Assembly: GCF_013114545.1 (NCBI RefSeq)
Contig: NZ_VTXI01000001.1
Span: forward strand, 1 to 64,000
DNA length: 64,000 bases
Direction: 5' to 3'
Source of the DNA: Vibrio sp. RE86
Lineage (GTDB): Bacteria > Pseudomonadota > Gammaproteobacteria > Enterobacterales > Vibrionaceae
Part shown: positions 53,963 to 63,440 of the stretch, in pieces
Position numbering within the stretch: the first letter of the stretch is position 1
Layout: each line of letters opens with the position of its first letter
The notes under the pieces: model-generated
Database searches by the model: none
What the model saw: only the letters and a program-made list of their open reading frames with translations
What the model was told of the DNA's origin: nothing
Program-made: the position numbers and the translations under genes

Positions 53963-55036
53963 ATGGATAAACGAATACCTTTAGCTGTGCTCGGCGTACT
54001 TTCTTTGCCTGTGAATGGTGCAATCGAGCTAGGTAATCACTTTTCAGTGAGTGGCTTTGGATCAACCTCTTGGACCCAATCTGACAATGACACCCCATTG
54101 CTGATTCACAGAAATATTGAAGATGAGAGTTGCTACGACTGTGATACGACGTTCGGCCTTCAACTGGATTATTATTATGATGTGTTCAAAGCGTCTGTGC
54201 AGGTAGTCAAAAGGCCGCAAGACTCATGGAGTGACCCACAACTTGAGTGGGCCTATGTTGGTTACGAGTGGGACTCTTTGGAATTTAGAGCGGGGCGATT
54301 GCGACTGCCGTTGTTCTTAGCTTCAGAGTATTACTATGTCGGTCAAGCATACGCCTATGCGCGCCCACCATCAGAAGTTTACAACAGTGTGTTAGGGATA
54401 ACGGCCTACAACGGCTTAAGTGTCAGTTGGTTTGGCGATATTAACGATGACCTCACCCTGCAAGCGACGCCATTCTACGGTTTCAAAGACAACAATGATG
54501 TGGAGTTTAACCCCAAGACATATCTAGAGTTTGAAACGGACCAAATGTGGGGGATGAATCTTTCTCTCTTTGGTGATGGCTATCGATGGAACCTCAGTTA
54601 TTTGAACAGTGACTTTGACCAAACCACAACACTTTATGATGTTGAGCGAGGCAACTTAACGATTCCTAAACTGGTCACCAACAGTGACAACCAAAATATC
54701 GAGCTGTGGTCTTTGGGAGCCGAGTATGAGTTTGGCCAATCGATGTTGACGGTAGAAGGGCAGATCAATGACATCTCGTCTTCATGGTATATCGGCGGTC
54801 AACACCACTTTGGCAAGCTGACCCCCTACCTTGTGTATGGGATGCAACTGGACCAAAGTGAACATAAGGTTGGCGATAGCTACCTAGTTGGTGCTCGCTA
54901 TGACCTTTTAGACAGCGTATCGGTGAATGCAGAGTGGCAAAGGTTTGAAACGGCCCGTTCTCGCGGAGCCTTTATAACCGCGCCCATCGATCCAGAAGCA
55001 AACCTATACACCGTGATGGTGAGCTTTGTGTTCTAG
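53963..55036 (+). CDS. Outer membrane porin-like protein
   Basis: A 357-residue beta-barrel protein with a signal peptide (cleaved near VNGA at about residue 19) and many alternating strands ending in a C-terminal aromatic (SFVF), the usual outer-membrane insertion signal. A two-cysteine pair (CYDC) occurs near residue 53. It begins four bases after the PstS-like gene and closes the kinase operon. It is a channel for an unidentified solute. Confidence 0.82.
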   Translation: MDKRIPLAVLGVLSLPVNGAIELGNHFSVSGFGSTSWTQSDNDTPLLIHRNIEDESCYDCDTTFGLQLDYYYDVFKASVQVVKRPQDSWSDPQLEWAYVGYEWDSLEFRAGRLRLPLFLASEYYYVGQAYAYARPPSEVYNSVLGITAYNGLSVSWFGDINDDLTLQATPFYGFKDNNDVEFNPKTYLEFETDQMWGMNLSLFGDGYRWNLSYLNSDFDQTTTLYDVERGNLTIPKLVTNSDNQNIELWSLGAEYEFGQSMLTVEGQINDISSSWYIGGQHHFGKLTPYLVYGMQLDQSEHKVGDSYLVGARYDLLDSVSVNAEWQRFETARSRGAFITAPIDPEANLYTVMVSFVF

Positions 55037-55143
55037 CAATGAAATTAGGAGTCGCTAAATAAGGAACAATCTGCCTGACAATCGAGCCTCATTTGTTTCC
55101 CCATTCGGCACTACAATGGCGCTCAGACGTTAATGCTATCTAG

Positions 55144-56538
<1,395 letters not shown>

Positions 56539-56564
56539 CGTTTGTTCTTAACTCCATAATTTAG

Positions 56565-56596
56565 AAGGTGTGTCGGTGTCATCAGCGACACACCTT
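56565..56596 (+). terminator. Probable terminator after the glycosidase gene
   Basis: AAGGTGTGTCG (56565-56575) pairs with CGACACACCTT (56586-56596), a perfect 11-base stem, but only a short T-run follows. Confidence 0.7.
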
Positions 56597-56650
56597 TAGC
56601 CAAGTTCAATTCACTCTTTTCTTGAAGATGTTTGCAGGTAACAGAGTAAA

Positions 56651-57013
56651 CTACTCTTCTAAACCAAGCTCCGCGCGCTTTTTCTTGGTTAGCCCTTTTG
56701 CCACAAGCTTGTAGGATTCTGTTAGGTAGTACTCTAACTCCTCAATCAGATCCCCGTCGGTGCCGATCTGCTGAATCCATTTCATTCCACGAGTTGCGAA
56801 GTAGGGCGCTGGTCTGTATCCATCGTGCTCTTTTAGAAAGTCATAATTACGGTCAGAGGCTTTAAAGGTATAAGCGACCTTACCTCCCTCTTGTGTCGTA
56901 CCGATAGCAAAGACTTTTCCTCCTACCTTCCATACATGAGAGTTACCCCATTGCATCACATAGGTTGTGGCCGTTAGAGAATCGCAGAACTGATTGAATT
57001 GGTCGTGAGTCAT
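56651..57013 (-). CDS. MmcQ/YjbR family protein
   Basis: A 120-residue protein of the MmcQ/YjbR family (HDQFNQFCDSLTATTYVMQWGNSHVWKVGGKVFAIG, then KWIQQI). These have a double-psi or winged-helix-like fold and are annotated as DNA-binding, with little experimental support. It is monocistronic and divergent from the IclR gene across about 230 bases. A specific role is unknown. Confidence 0.9.
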   Translation of the reverse strand: MTHDQFNQFCDSLTATTYVMQWGNSHVWKVGGKVFAIGTTQEGGKVAYTFKASDRNYDFLKEHDGYRPAPYFATRGMKWIQQIGTDGDLIEELEYYLTESYKLVAKGLTKKKRAELGLEE

Positions 57014-57245
57014 AAATGCGCTAAACCTGATTTTGATGATGAGTTCATTCTTACAGCCTTATTGGGTTCATTCAATCGCTTGGTTAACAGTTTGATTGAA
57101 AGGTGAGGCGAACTTCGATCAGCCCGATGTTGAATAATTTAGTGATTCTTACTGACTGAGAATTACCCGCTAAAATTATTTATAAATTCCTATCTAATAA
57201 GAATACAATTTGCTCGTTACCTTTATATAGCGATACAACAATAGC

Positions 57246-57980
57246 GTGAACTCGATGAAGCAAAATAGTGGTCAAGTGAACGAAAAGGTTCTTCAACTAT
57301 TGATGCAAGTGGCCGTCAATGAAGAACCTGTTACAGCAAAGCAACTGAGTGAGCAATTAGGCACACCGATAAGCAGTCTCTATCGTCATCTTAAATTGCT
57401 CCGTGAGTGGAACTTGATTGAGGAAAGTCCAAATGACAAAACCTTGATCATTGGTCCGGCAGCCCTGCTTTTGATGCGCAGTTACGAAACCAGTCAACAT
57501 GACTTAGACGCAGTAGATTTGGTACTCAATCGCCTACAAAAGCAGACGGGTGAAATGGCCGCGTATATGGTGCCTGTTGGGTATCGAGCGCTGTGCGTCA
57601 GCCGTAAAGAGAGTATGCAAGCTTTGCGATGCAGTTACGTTCAAGGTCAAAGTCAGCCTTTATTGCGTGGTGCTTCATCAAAAGTGATGTTGGCGTATTT
57701 GCCGGTATCACGCTGCGAGAAAATTCTGCGCTATTTCGGTGAAGAGTCTCGAATTGAACAATGGCATCAAGAGTTGGAGCAGATCCGCAATCAAGGCTAT
57801 GCCATCAGTACGTCTGAGATCGATCCTGGTGTCTCCGGTATCAGTGCACCAGTCATGAAAGGATCGAAGCTGATAGGCGCGATTTCTGTCATGGCGCCTG
57901 CACATCGAGTTCAAATGAATCAGCAGAAAATCGTTCTGCATGTTCTTCAAGCAGCGAGGGCTTTGCCCCCAGAAAGGTGA
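57246..57980 (+). CDS. IclR-family transcriptional regulator
   Basis: A 244-residue IclR-type regulator with a winged helix at about residues 12-70 (VTAKQLSEQLGTPISSLYRHLKLL) and the C-terminal effector domain with GYAISTSEIDPGVSGISAPVM. The start is GTG at 57246 or ATG at 57255; neither has a strong ribosome site. It ends next to a ureohydrolase-like gene and lies upstream of TRAP transporter genes, its probable target. The effector may be the transported acid, which is inference. Confidence 0.9.
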   Translation: MNSMKQNSGQVNEKVLQLLMQVAVNEEPVTAKQLSEQLGTPISSLYRHLKLLREWNLIEESPNDKTLIIGPAALLLMRSYETSQHDLDAVDLVLNRLQKQTGEMAAYMVPVGYRALCVSRKESMQALRCSYVQGQSQPLLRGASSKVMLAYLPVSRCEKILRYFGEESRIEQWHQELEQIRNQGYAISTSEIDPGVSGISAPVMKGSKLIGAISVMAPAHRVQMNQQKIVLHVLQAARALPPER

Positions 57981-57985
57981 TTGGT

Positions 57986-58819
57986 ATGTTTGGGCTATTT
58001 CGACGCAATAAAGTGCAAAGTATTACTGGTGTGTTATCTCATCGTCTTGTTCTTTTAAGTGTCAGTGAAAAGCTCAAACCGATGAGCCAAGTTGACTTTG
58101 AAATGGCGAACCAAAGTCTTGAAGAGATGTTTGATTGGATCTCAGAAAAAGACGCGCAATGTTGGTTGAATGGCGGGCACTATGACCTTTCTAATCAGCC
58201 AACAGGTCAGTACCAACTACACTTAAGCCGTTTTTTAGGCTCAGAAGCACTGCCAGTCATTTTAACCAACAACTGTGAAACGATTCTCCATAGCTTCCCT
58301 CTTTTGCATTCTCAAAGACGAGAGCTCGGTATTATCCATATCGGTCGTCAATTTGAACTTAAACCTTCACTCGAACTTGCTCAGGGCAGCGCCTTTCATT
58401 TTGCGTTATCTCGTTACAATGAGTGTCGTTTGTTCTGTTTAGGGATAGACGCTCTTGCGCAAGAGGAGCGAACGCTCGAATACGCTGAAGATTTGGGCTG
58501 TGATTGGATGACGTTGAGTGAGTGCGGCTTTAGTCAACGCTTTCAAGTGAAACAACAGTTGGCGACCTATTTAGCGCATTGTGATGAAGTGGTGGTCACG
58601 ATTGATCTCCCGAGCTTGTATCCAGTCTCTCGATTAGAACGAGGCTCAGCGTTGGATGTTCAAGTGGTTAATCGCATGATTCGCCAGTTGCTCATCTCAG
58701 GCAAAGTACGCCAAGTTCAGCTTGTGGGTTACAAAGACAAACATCTCTATTCTAAGCAGACACAAAGTATTCTTCATGAGCTTACGCAGATGTTCCCGTC
58801 TCGCGATAGAGCGGCTTAA
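57986..58819 (+). CDS. Ureohydrolase-fold protein with lost metal-binding residues
   Basis: A 277-residue protein with the overall arginase/agmatinase/formiminoglutamase pattern. However, the manganese ligands are replaced: the first motif (GGxH in the family) reads TNNCE, the second (DAHxD) reads GRQFELK, and the third (SxDxDxxDP) reads TIDLPSLYP. It is therefore very probably not an active ureohydrolase and may bind a ligand or have new chemistry. AAAGG precedes the ATG at 57986. It lies six bases after the IclR gene and may share its transcript. Confidence 0.72.
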   Translation: MFGLFRRNKVQSITGVLSHRLVLLSVSEKLKPMSQVDFEMANQSLEEMFDWISEKDAQCWLNGGHYDLSNQPTGQYQLHLSRFLGSEALPVILTNNCETILHSFPLLHSQRRELGIIHIGRQFELKPSLELAQGSAFHFALSRYNECRLFCLGIDALAQEERTLEYAEDLGCDWMTLSECGFSQRFQVKQQLATYLAHCDEVVVTIDLPSLYPVSRLERGSALDVQVVNRMIRQLLISGKVRQVQLVGYKDKHLYSKQTQSILHELTQMFPSRDRAA

Positions 58820-58893
58820 TACCAACCAGAATAACTATCTGGTCATTTTCCCTGCGCAATTATCAGATCATCTATTTATCGCGATTGGTATAA
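58817..58893. repeat. MITE-like palindromic element
   Basis: A 77-base element with inverted ends: TAATACCAA (58817-58825) and TTGGTATAA (58885-58893). The inner parts are also partly complementary, so the transcript could fold into one long imperfect hairpin. The left end overlaps the stop codon of the ureohydrolase-like gene. It resembles palindromic repeats with AATACCAA ends seen in vibrio genomes. No transposase is present. Confidence 0.6.
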
Positions 58894-59448
58894 TGAGAAT
58901 AACTCTCAAATGTTACTTTCTAACATGGAAGAAGTTGGGGTCTGATGCTCTATTCTTGGGCTGAGCTCCGTTACTTGTGGCTTAGTTTGGCCAAAAGCTA
59001 CCGATATAGTGTGATGAGCCACCAAATATTCATCACGTTAAGGTACGCATTTTTGTTTTATTTCCTAGACAGTTGCATGGTATTGACTGTGACCCAATTC
59101 ACCTTTCTATAACAAATTTTATAGCGGTATCTGCGTGTTACTTTTTCTCATCTATTAACACTTATGTAACTAACTTATTGATCTACTGAATTAAGTTTAA
59201 TGTTAGTTATTAACATCGATTTTTCCTCCCCTTTTATAACAAACTTATTTTACACATAAAAAACAGTAACTTAGTAACATTGCCTCTTTGGTATGTTGGA
59301 AACTATCACACATTTATTCTTTTGTGATCGCGACCTCTTAACATGAGAGATGTTATGGGTATTGTTTATTTAACCGTACATGAGCAGATGCTTTTTGATA
59401 CGAAATGAGCCTCCAAGGAAAGCAGTAAAAAGGAAGGGCAATGGGTTT
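58894..59448. other. AT-rich intergenic region before the TRAP operon
   Basis: About 550 bases of AT-rich sequence between the palindromic repeat and the TRAP genes. It must contain the TRAP promoter and probably the IclR operator, but I cannot place them with confidence. No ORF with a ribosome site is visible before 59449. Confidence 0.5.
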
Positions 59449-59982
59449 ATGACATTACCGAATAACATTATCACCACAACCAAGAATAGGCTGAACAAAG
59501 CCAATCAATTTGCAGTAGGTATCCTCACTGCGCTATTGATTTTGGACGTATGGCTAGGCGTATTGGATCGCTATGTACTCAAGTTGCAATTGGTGTGGGT
59601 AGAGGAGCTTGCTCGCTACATCATGATTTGGGCAATTTTGATGGCAGTCCCTTGCTGTACAGCCGGACGTGAACATATGGGATTAGAGTTTGTGACAAAG
59701 CGCTTCCCGATAACAGTTCAACAGATCATTAAGCTTTGTGTTGGCGCGTTGACCTGCGCATTCTTTAGTTACATTGCTTATCTTGGTTACACCTTCGCCG
59801 AGAAGGGTGCCAATCAATTATCGACGGTCTTTTCGATGCCGATGGCTTATGCCTACGCAGCAATTCCAGTGACATTCACATTATCAGGGTTTCAAGCTTT
59901 TCTAGTTTGGTTAGAAGATATTTACGCATTAAAGCTGCATTTAGCGGGTGATCGTCTAGAAGTGCAAGGAGAGCAGTTATGA
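59449..59982 (+). CDS. TRAP transporter small permease (DctQ type)
   Basis: A 177-residue, four-helix protein of the DctQ family, with the usual WVEELARYIMIWAILMAVPCC segment. I use the ATG at 59449 (AAGGAAGGG upstream) rather than the longer frame from 59380, which adds an unconserved basic leader. It pairs with the DctM gene, overlapping it by four bases. The transport depends on a sodium gradient. Confidence 0.92.
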   Translation: MTLPNNIITTTKNRLNKANQFAVGILTALLILDVWLGVLDRYVLKLQLVWVEELARYIMIWAILMAVPCCTAGREHMGLEFVTKRFPITVQQIIKLCVGALTCAFFSYIAYLGYTFAEKGANQLSTVFSMPMAYAYAAIPVTFTLSGFQAFLVWLEDIYALKLHLAGDRLEVQGEQL

Positions 59983-61256
59983 TTGTTGGTGTTGTATTTC
60001 TACTGTTAATGCTGGTGGGTGCGCCAATCGCGATTGCGTTAGGTGTTGCAGGTATCACCGGTATGTACGATATGGGCGGTGCGCACTTTGCGTCGCTGGC
60101 GCCAAGTAAGATTTTTAACGGCCTAAACATTTTCCCGTTCTTGGCGATGCCATTTTTCATCCTAGCGGGTGAGATCATGAACCACACGGGCATTACCAAT
60201 CGCTTGGTTTACTTGTCTGAAGCCTTGGTTGGTCACTTCCGTGGCGGTCTTGCGCACTCAAACATGGTCGCTTCTGTGTTCTTCTCTGGCATCACGGGTT
60301 CTGCAACTGCAGATGCGGCAGCCTTCGGTCGAACGCTGGTTCCTGCGATGGTGAAACAGGGTTACTCAAAAGATTATGCTTGTGCGGTAACCGCGGCGGG
60401 CTCGATTATCGGTCCAACAATTCCACCGTCTGGTTTGATGGTTGTCTATGGCTCGTTAATGGGTGTATCAATTGGTGGCTTGTTCGCAACAGGTATCTTA
60501 CCGGGTATTTTAGTCTGCCTTGTGTGTATGGCGATTATCGGTGCGATGGGTAAGCGTAAGAACCTACCTAAGATGAGCCAAAAAGCGACGCTAGCAGAGG
60601 TGCTTGATCACTTTAAGAACTCAGCACTGGCTCTGCTTATGCCACTTATTATTCTTGGCGGCATTGTCTTCGGTATCGTGACGCCAACAGAAGCGGCTTC
60701 AATTGCAGTAGCTTATGCACTTGTTATCGGCACTTTCATCTACCGTAATTTAACGCTGAATGCACTGTTCCAGATGATCATTCGTACGGCGCAAATCTCG
60801 GCAGTTATCTACCTAATCATTGGTTCTGCGTCGATTCTTGGCTGGTGGTTGAGCTTCAACCAGATTCCACAAATGGTTGCGGACATGTTCATCTCATTGT
60901 CAGACAACCCACACGTTATCTTGGCATTGATTATCGCGCTGCTACTGACTGTCGGCATGATCATGGACATCAACGTCATGCTTATCATCCTAGCGCCAAT
61001 CTTAGTTCCACTGACGGTTGAGATTGGTATGGACCCACTGCATGCCGGCATCGTGTTTATTCTTGCTCTGAACATCTCACTGATGACACCACCGATAGGC
61101 GCATGTCTATTCGTACTCTCCTCAGTGACCGGAGCGAAAATTGAAGGCATATCGAAAGAGTTAATGCCGTTCCTAATCGGACAGCTGTTACTTCTATTCG
61201 CTATCGCATTCTTCCCTGACATTGTGTTGTTCATCCCTCGCTTGCTGGGCTACTAA
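59979..61256 (+). CDS. TRAP transporter large permease (DctM type)
   Basis: A 425-residue, roughly twelve-helix protein with the family's SGITGSATADAAAFGRTLVPAMVKQGY, SIIGPTIPPSG and MTPPIGACLFV motifs. It forms the sodium-driven substrate path with the DctQ subunit, whose stop it overlaps (ATGA). The solute-binding protein gene is 90 bases downstream in the same direction. Confidence 0.95.
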   Translation: MIVGVVFLLLMLVGAPIAIALGVAGITGMYDMGGAHFASLAPSKIFNGLNIFPFLAMPFFILAGEIMNHTGITNRLVYLSEALVGHFRGGLAHSNMVASVFFSGITGSATADAAAFGRTLVPAMVKQGYSKDYACAVTAAGSIIGPTIPPSGLMVVYGSLMGVSIGGLFATGILPGILVCLVCMAIIGAMGKRKNLPKMSQKATLAEVLDHFKNSALALLMPLIILGGIVFGIVTPTEAASIAVAYALVIGTFIYRNLTLNALFQMIIRTAQISAVIYLIIGSASILGWWLSFNQIPQMVADMFISLSDNPHVILALIIALLLTVGMIMDINVMLIILAPILVPLTVEIGMDPLHAGIVFILALNISLMTPPIGACLFVLSSVTGAKIEGISKELMPFLIGQLLLLFAIAFFPDIVLFIPRLLGY

Positions 61257-61346
61257 CCTCACATTGACACTTTTACCCCTACAAACCCTGGCTTGAGCAA
61301 AAGCCTAGCCAGGTAATAACTAAAATTCATACATAATGGAGTTATT

Positions 61347-62399
61347 ATGAAAAAGCTAACAAAATCATTGATCGCTACTGCACTGGCTACCTCACTATTT
61401 ACGGCACCTTTTGCAATGGCAGAAAAAGTGCTTCGTATCGGTCATGACAATAAAGCTGACATTATGGAAAACCCGGCGCATGCGTTTACGGGTGTATTCA
61501 AAAACATCGTTGAAACTGCAACAAACGGTGAGATCAAAGTACAAGTTTTCCCGAGTAACCAACTAGGTACTGCGAAAGAGCATATCCAAATGGTGCGTGA
61601 CGGCCAGTTGCAGGGAACTCTGTCTCCTGTTGGTCCACTAGCCGGTTACTACCCACGAATTGGCGTACTAGATGTTCCGTTTGCGTTCGACAACAACGCA
61701 TCAACTTATGAAGTTCTTGATGGTCAATTTGGTAAAGCACTGGCAACGGATATTGAGTCAGAGCTGAAAGATGTGAAGATTCTTGGCTTCCCAGATACAG
61801 GCGGTTTCTTCTCTGTCACTAACTCTAAGCGTGCGATTGAAGAGCTAGAGGACTTTAAAGGTCTACGCATTCGTACAATGACGCTGCCAACGCACCAGAA
61901 AATCATTCAATCTCTAGGTGCTGAAGCGTACCCACTGTCATGGGGTGAGGTGTACTCATCGCTACAAACGGGTGTAATCGATGGCCAAATGAACCCAGTA
62001 CCGACGGTATCATTCGCGAAATTCAACGAAGTTCAGAAATACCTAACTCTGACGAATCACCTGTTTGCCCCATACACATTCATGGTCAACAAAGATTTTT
62101 ATGATGGCTTGACAGAAGAAGAGAAGAAGATCGTTTCTGATGCGGTTGAGATTGCTCTGAGCGCGAACCGTGGTCTATCTCGTCTGATTGAAGCATCAAG
62201 CGACCGTGGTCTAGACGGTCTGAAAAAACGCATGAAGGTGAACTCACTGACGTCTGAACAACGTGACTCAATGCGTCAAGCGACTCAACCTGGTGTCATT
62301 GCATACGTGAAAGAGACACACGGTGAAAAAGGGACTGAACTGCTTAACCTGTTCCTAGAAGAAGTGGACAAAGCAAACCAATCTACGTATTTGAAATAG
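61347..62399 (+). CDS. TRAP transporter solute-binding protein (DctP type)
   Basis: A 350-residue periplasmic protein with a signal peptide (MKKLTKSLIATALATSLFTAPFAMA). LRIRTMTLPTHQKIIQSLGA contains the Arg that holds the substrate carboxylate in the DctP family, and VIDGQMNPVPTV forms part of the binding pocket. It captures an organic acid, not identifiable here, for the DctQM permease. A terminator lies 18 bases after the stop codon. Confidence 0.94.
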   Translation: MKKLTKSLIATALATSLFTAPFAMAEKVLRIGHDNKADIMENPAHAFTGVFKNIVETATNGEIKVQVFPSNQLGTAKEHIQMVRDGQLQGTLSPVGPLAGYYPRIGVLDVPFAFDNNASTYEVLDGQFGKALATDIESELKDVKILGFPDTGGFFSVTNSKRAIEELEDFKGLRIRTMTLPTHQKIIQSLGAEAYPLSWGEVYSSLQTGVIDGQMNPVPTVSFAKFNEVQKYLTLTNHLFAPYTFMVNKDFYDGLTEEEKKIVSDAVEIALSANRGLSRLIEASSDRGLDGLKKRMKVNSLTSEQRDSMRQATQPGVIAYVKETHGEKGTELLNLFLEEVDKANQSTYLK

Positions 62400-62416
62400 G
62401 CTCTCTCCAGCCAGTT

Positions 62417-62444
62417 GCCCCAACAAGTGTTGGGGCTTTTTTCG
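62417..62444 (+). terminator. TRAP operon terminator
   Basis: GCCCCAAC (62417-62424) pairs with GTTGGGGC (62429-62436), followed by a T-run. Confidence 0.92.
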
Positions 62445-62481
62445 TTTTAGGTTAGAGGTTGTAGCGATCTGAAGAGGTGCT

Positions 62482-62994
62482 ATGGATATTGCGCAGTGGG
62501 TAGGCGGCGTAAGTTTTGTTCTAGGTTTGGTTTGTTTTTGCCAAAAAGATGACCGAAAGCTACGTTTGATGATGCTGGCCTTTTATGGCGTTCATGCGGT
62601 TCACTTTATCTTACTAGGAAGTATGGCGGCGGCAGGTGCGGTTGTGCTGTCATTTATTCGGACTGGCTTGTCGATACTCTACCCAAGAAAGTGGTTAAGT
62701 TGGGTAGTGATTGGCTGTCTTGCAGGCGTAGGCTTGATGTCGTGGCAATCTCATTGGCAACTGCTGGCTATTTTGGGCACTGCGATAGGAACGTATTCTG
62801 TGTTCAATTTTCAAGGCATTCAGCTAAGGCTTGGTTTGGTCGTTGGGGCGAGCTTATGGCTGAGTCACAATATTGCGGTAGGTTCGATTGGCGGGGCGCT
62901 ACTGGAAAGCTGTTTGATTGTATTGAACTTAATAACCGCAATGCGTATTTACAGAGATGACCAAAACGAGCAGTCGACAATTGTTGATCCGTAA
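62482..62994 (+). CDS. YgjV-family inner membrane protein
   Basis: A 170-residue protein with about six transmembrane helices, of the YgjV family (IAQWVGGVSFVLGLVCFCQKDDRKLRL). The family has no known function and is widespread in gammaproteobacteria. It lies after the TRAP terminator, with its own GAAGAGG ribosome site, so it is probably monocistronic. Confidence 0.85.
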   Translation: MDIAQWVGGVSFVLGLVCFCQKDDRKLRLMMLAFYGVHAVHFILLGSMAAAGAVVLSFIRTGLSILYPRKWLSWVVIGCLAGVGLMSWQSHWQLLAILGTAIGTYSVFNFQGIQLRLGLVVGASLWLSHNIAVGSIGGALLESCLIVLNLITAMRIYRDDQNEQSTIVDP

Positions 62995-62995
62995 A

Positions 62996-63024
62996 AACAC
63001 AAAAGCTGGCGGTTAGGCCAGCTT
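62996..63024 (-). terminator. Terminator of the 28-residue small gene
   Basis: AAGCTGGC (63003-63010) pairs with GCCAGCTT (63017-63024), with T-rich sequence following on the minus strand. It lies 20 bases past the stop of the small gene. Confidence 0.8.
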
Positions 63025-63043
63025 AGTACGGTGGGTTAGCACA

Positions 63044-63130
63044 TTAAGAGTTTTTGCTTGCGTCTTTGTTCGAATCTTTCCAGTATTGAATGCGTACGCG
63101 ATGCAATTGTGCTTTTCTCATTTTCTTCAT
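63044..63130 (-). CDS. 28-residue small basic protein
   Basis: A short frame too small for usual gene finding: it begins ATG AAG AAA ATG AGA after a GAGGG ribosome site on the minus strand and ends in TAA. It has its own terminator 20 bases downstream. The product is strongly basic (many Lys and Arg), has one Trp and a serine/lysine/aspartate-rich tail. I do not recognise it. It could be a microprotein, or the ORF could be incidental in a small RNA. Confidence 0.5.
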   Translation of the reverse strand: MKKMRKAQLHRVRIQYWKDSNKDASKNS

Positions 63131-63440
63131 GATATTCCCTCACTTTGAAAAATATCTCGCTCTTCTATGAGCATATACGAATATCGTTCTTCATGAACAA
63201 GAAACAATGTAGCCACCAAATCTGCAAAGATCTAGGGGTAAGATCACATTTTTTTGTATGTATGCCATACCTTATTTGTTAAAAGTGAACTATGGCGCAG
63301 TTTAATAAGCCTGACATGAAAATAGAATTTCTTGGTAGCTTAAATTTAATCTCGTTTAAACAATAGCTTAACCAATTTGTCATTTTTGCATTCTACGATT
63401 CCTGCGTATTTTTATAAAAACACTCAGCAAGGAGTCAGCA

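Larger units (their letters stand above)
62995..63440. other. Region between ygjV-like and PhoX genes
   Basis: Contains a minus-strand terminator (63003-63024), a 28-codon minus-strand gene (63044-63130) and about 300 bases of AT-rich sequence upstream of the phosphatase gene, presumably promoters for both. TTGTCAT near 63377 resembles half a Pho box, but a second half in proper register is not visible. Confidence 0.5.

Noticed and set aside
57986..58819. Annotation as active arginase or formiminoglutamase
   Set aside because: All three metal-binding motifs lack the essential His/Asp residues.
63370..63395. Pho box upstream of the PhoX-family gene
   Set aside because: Only one imperfect TTGTCAT half-site is visible, and a second half 11 bases away is missing.
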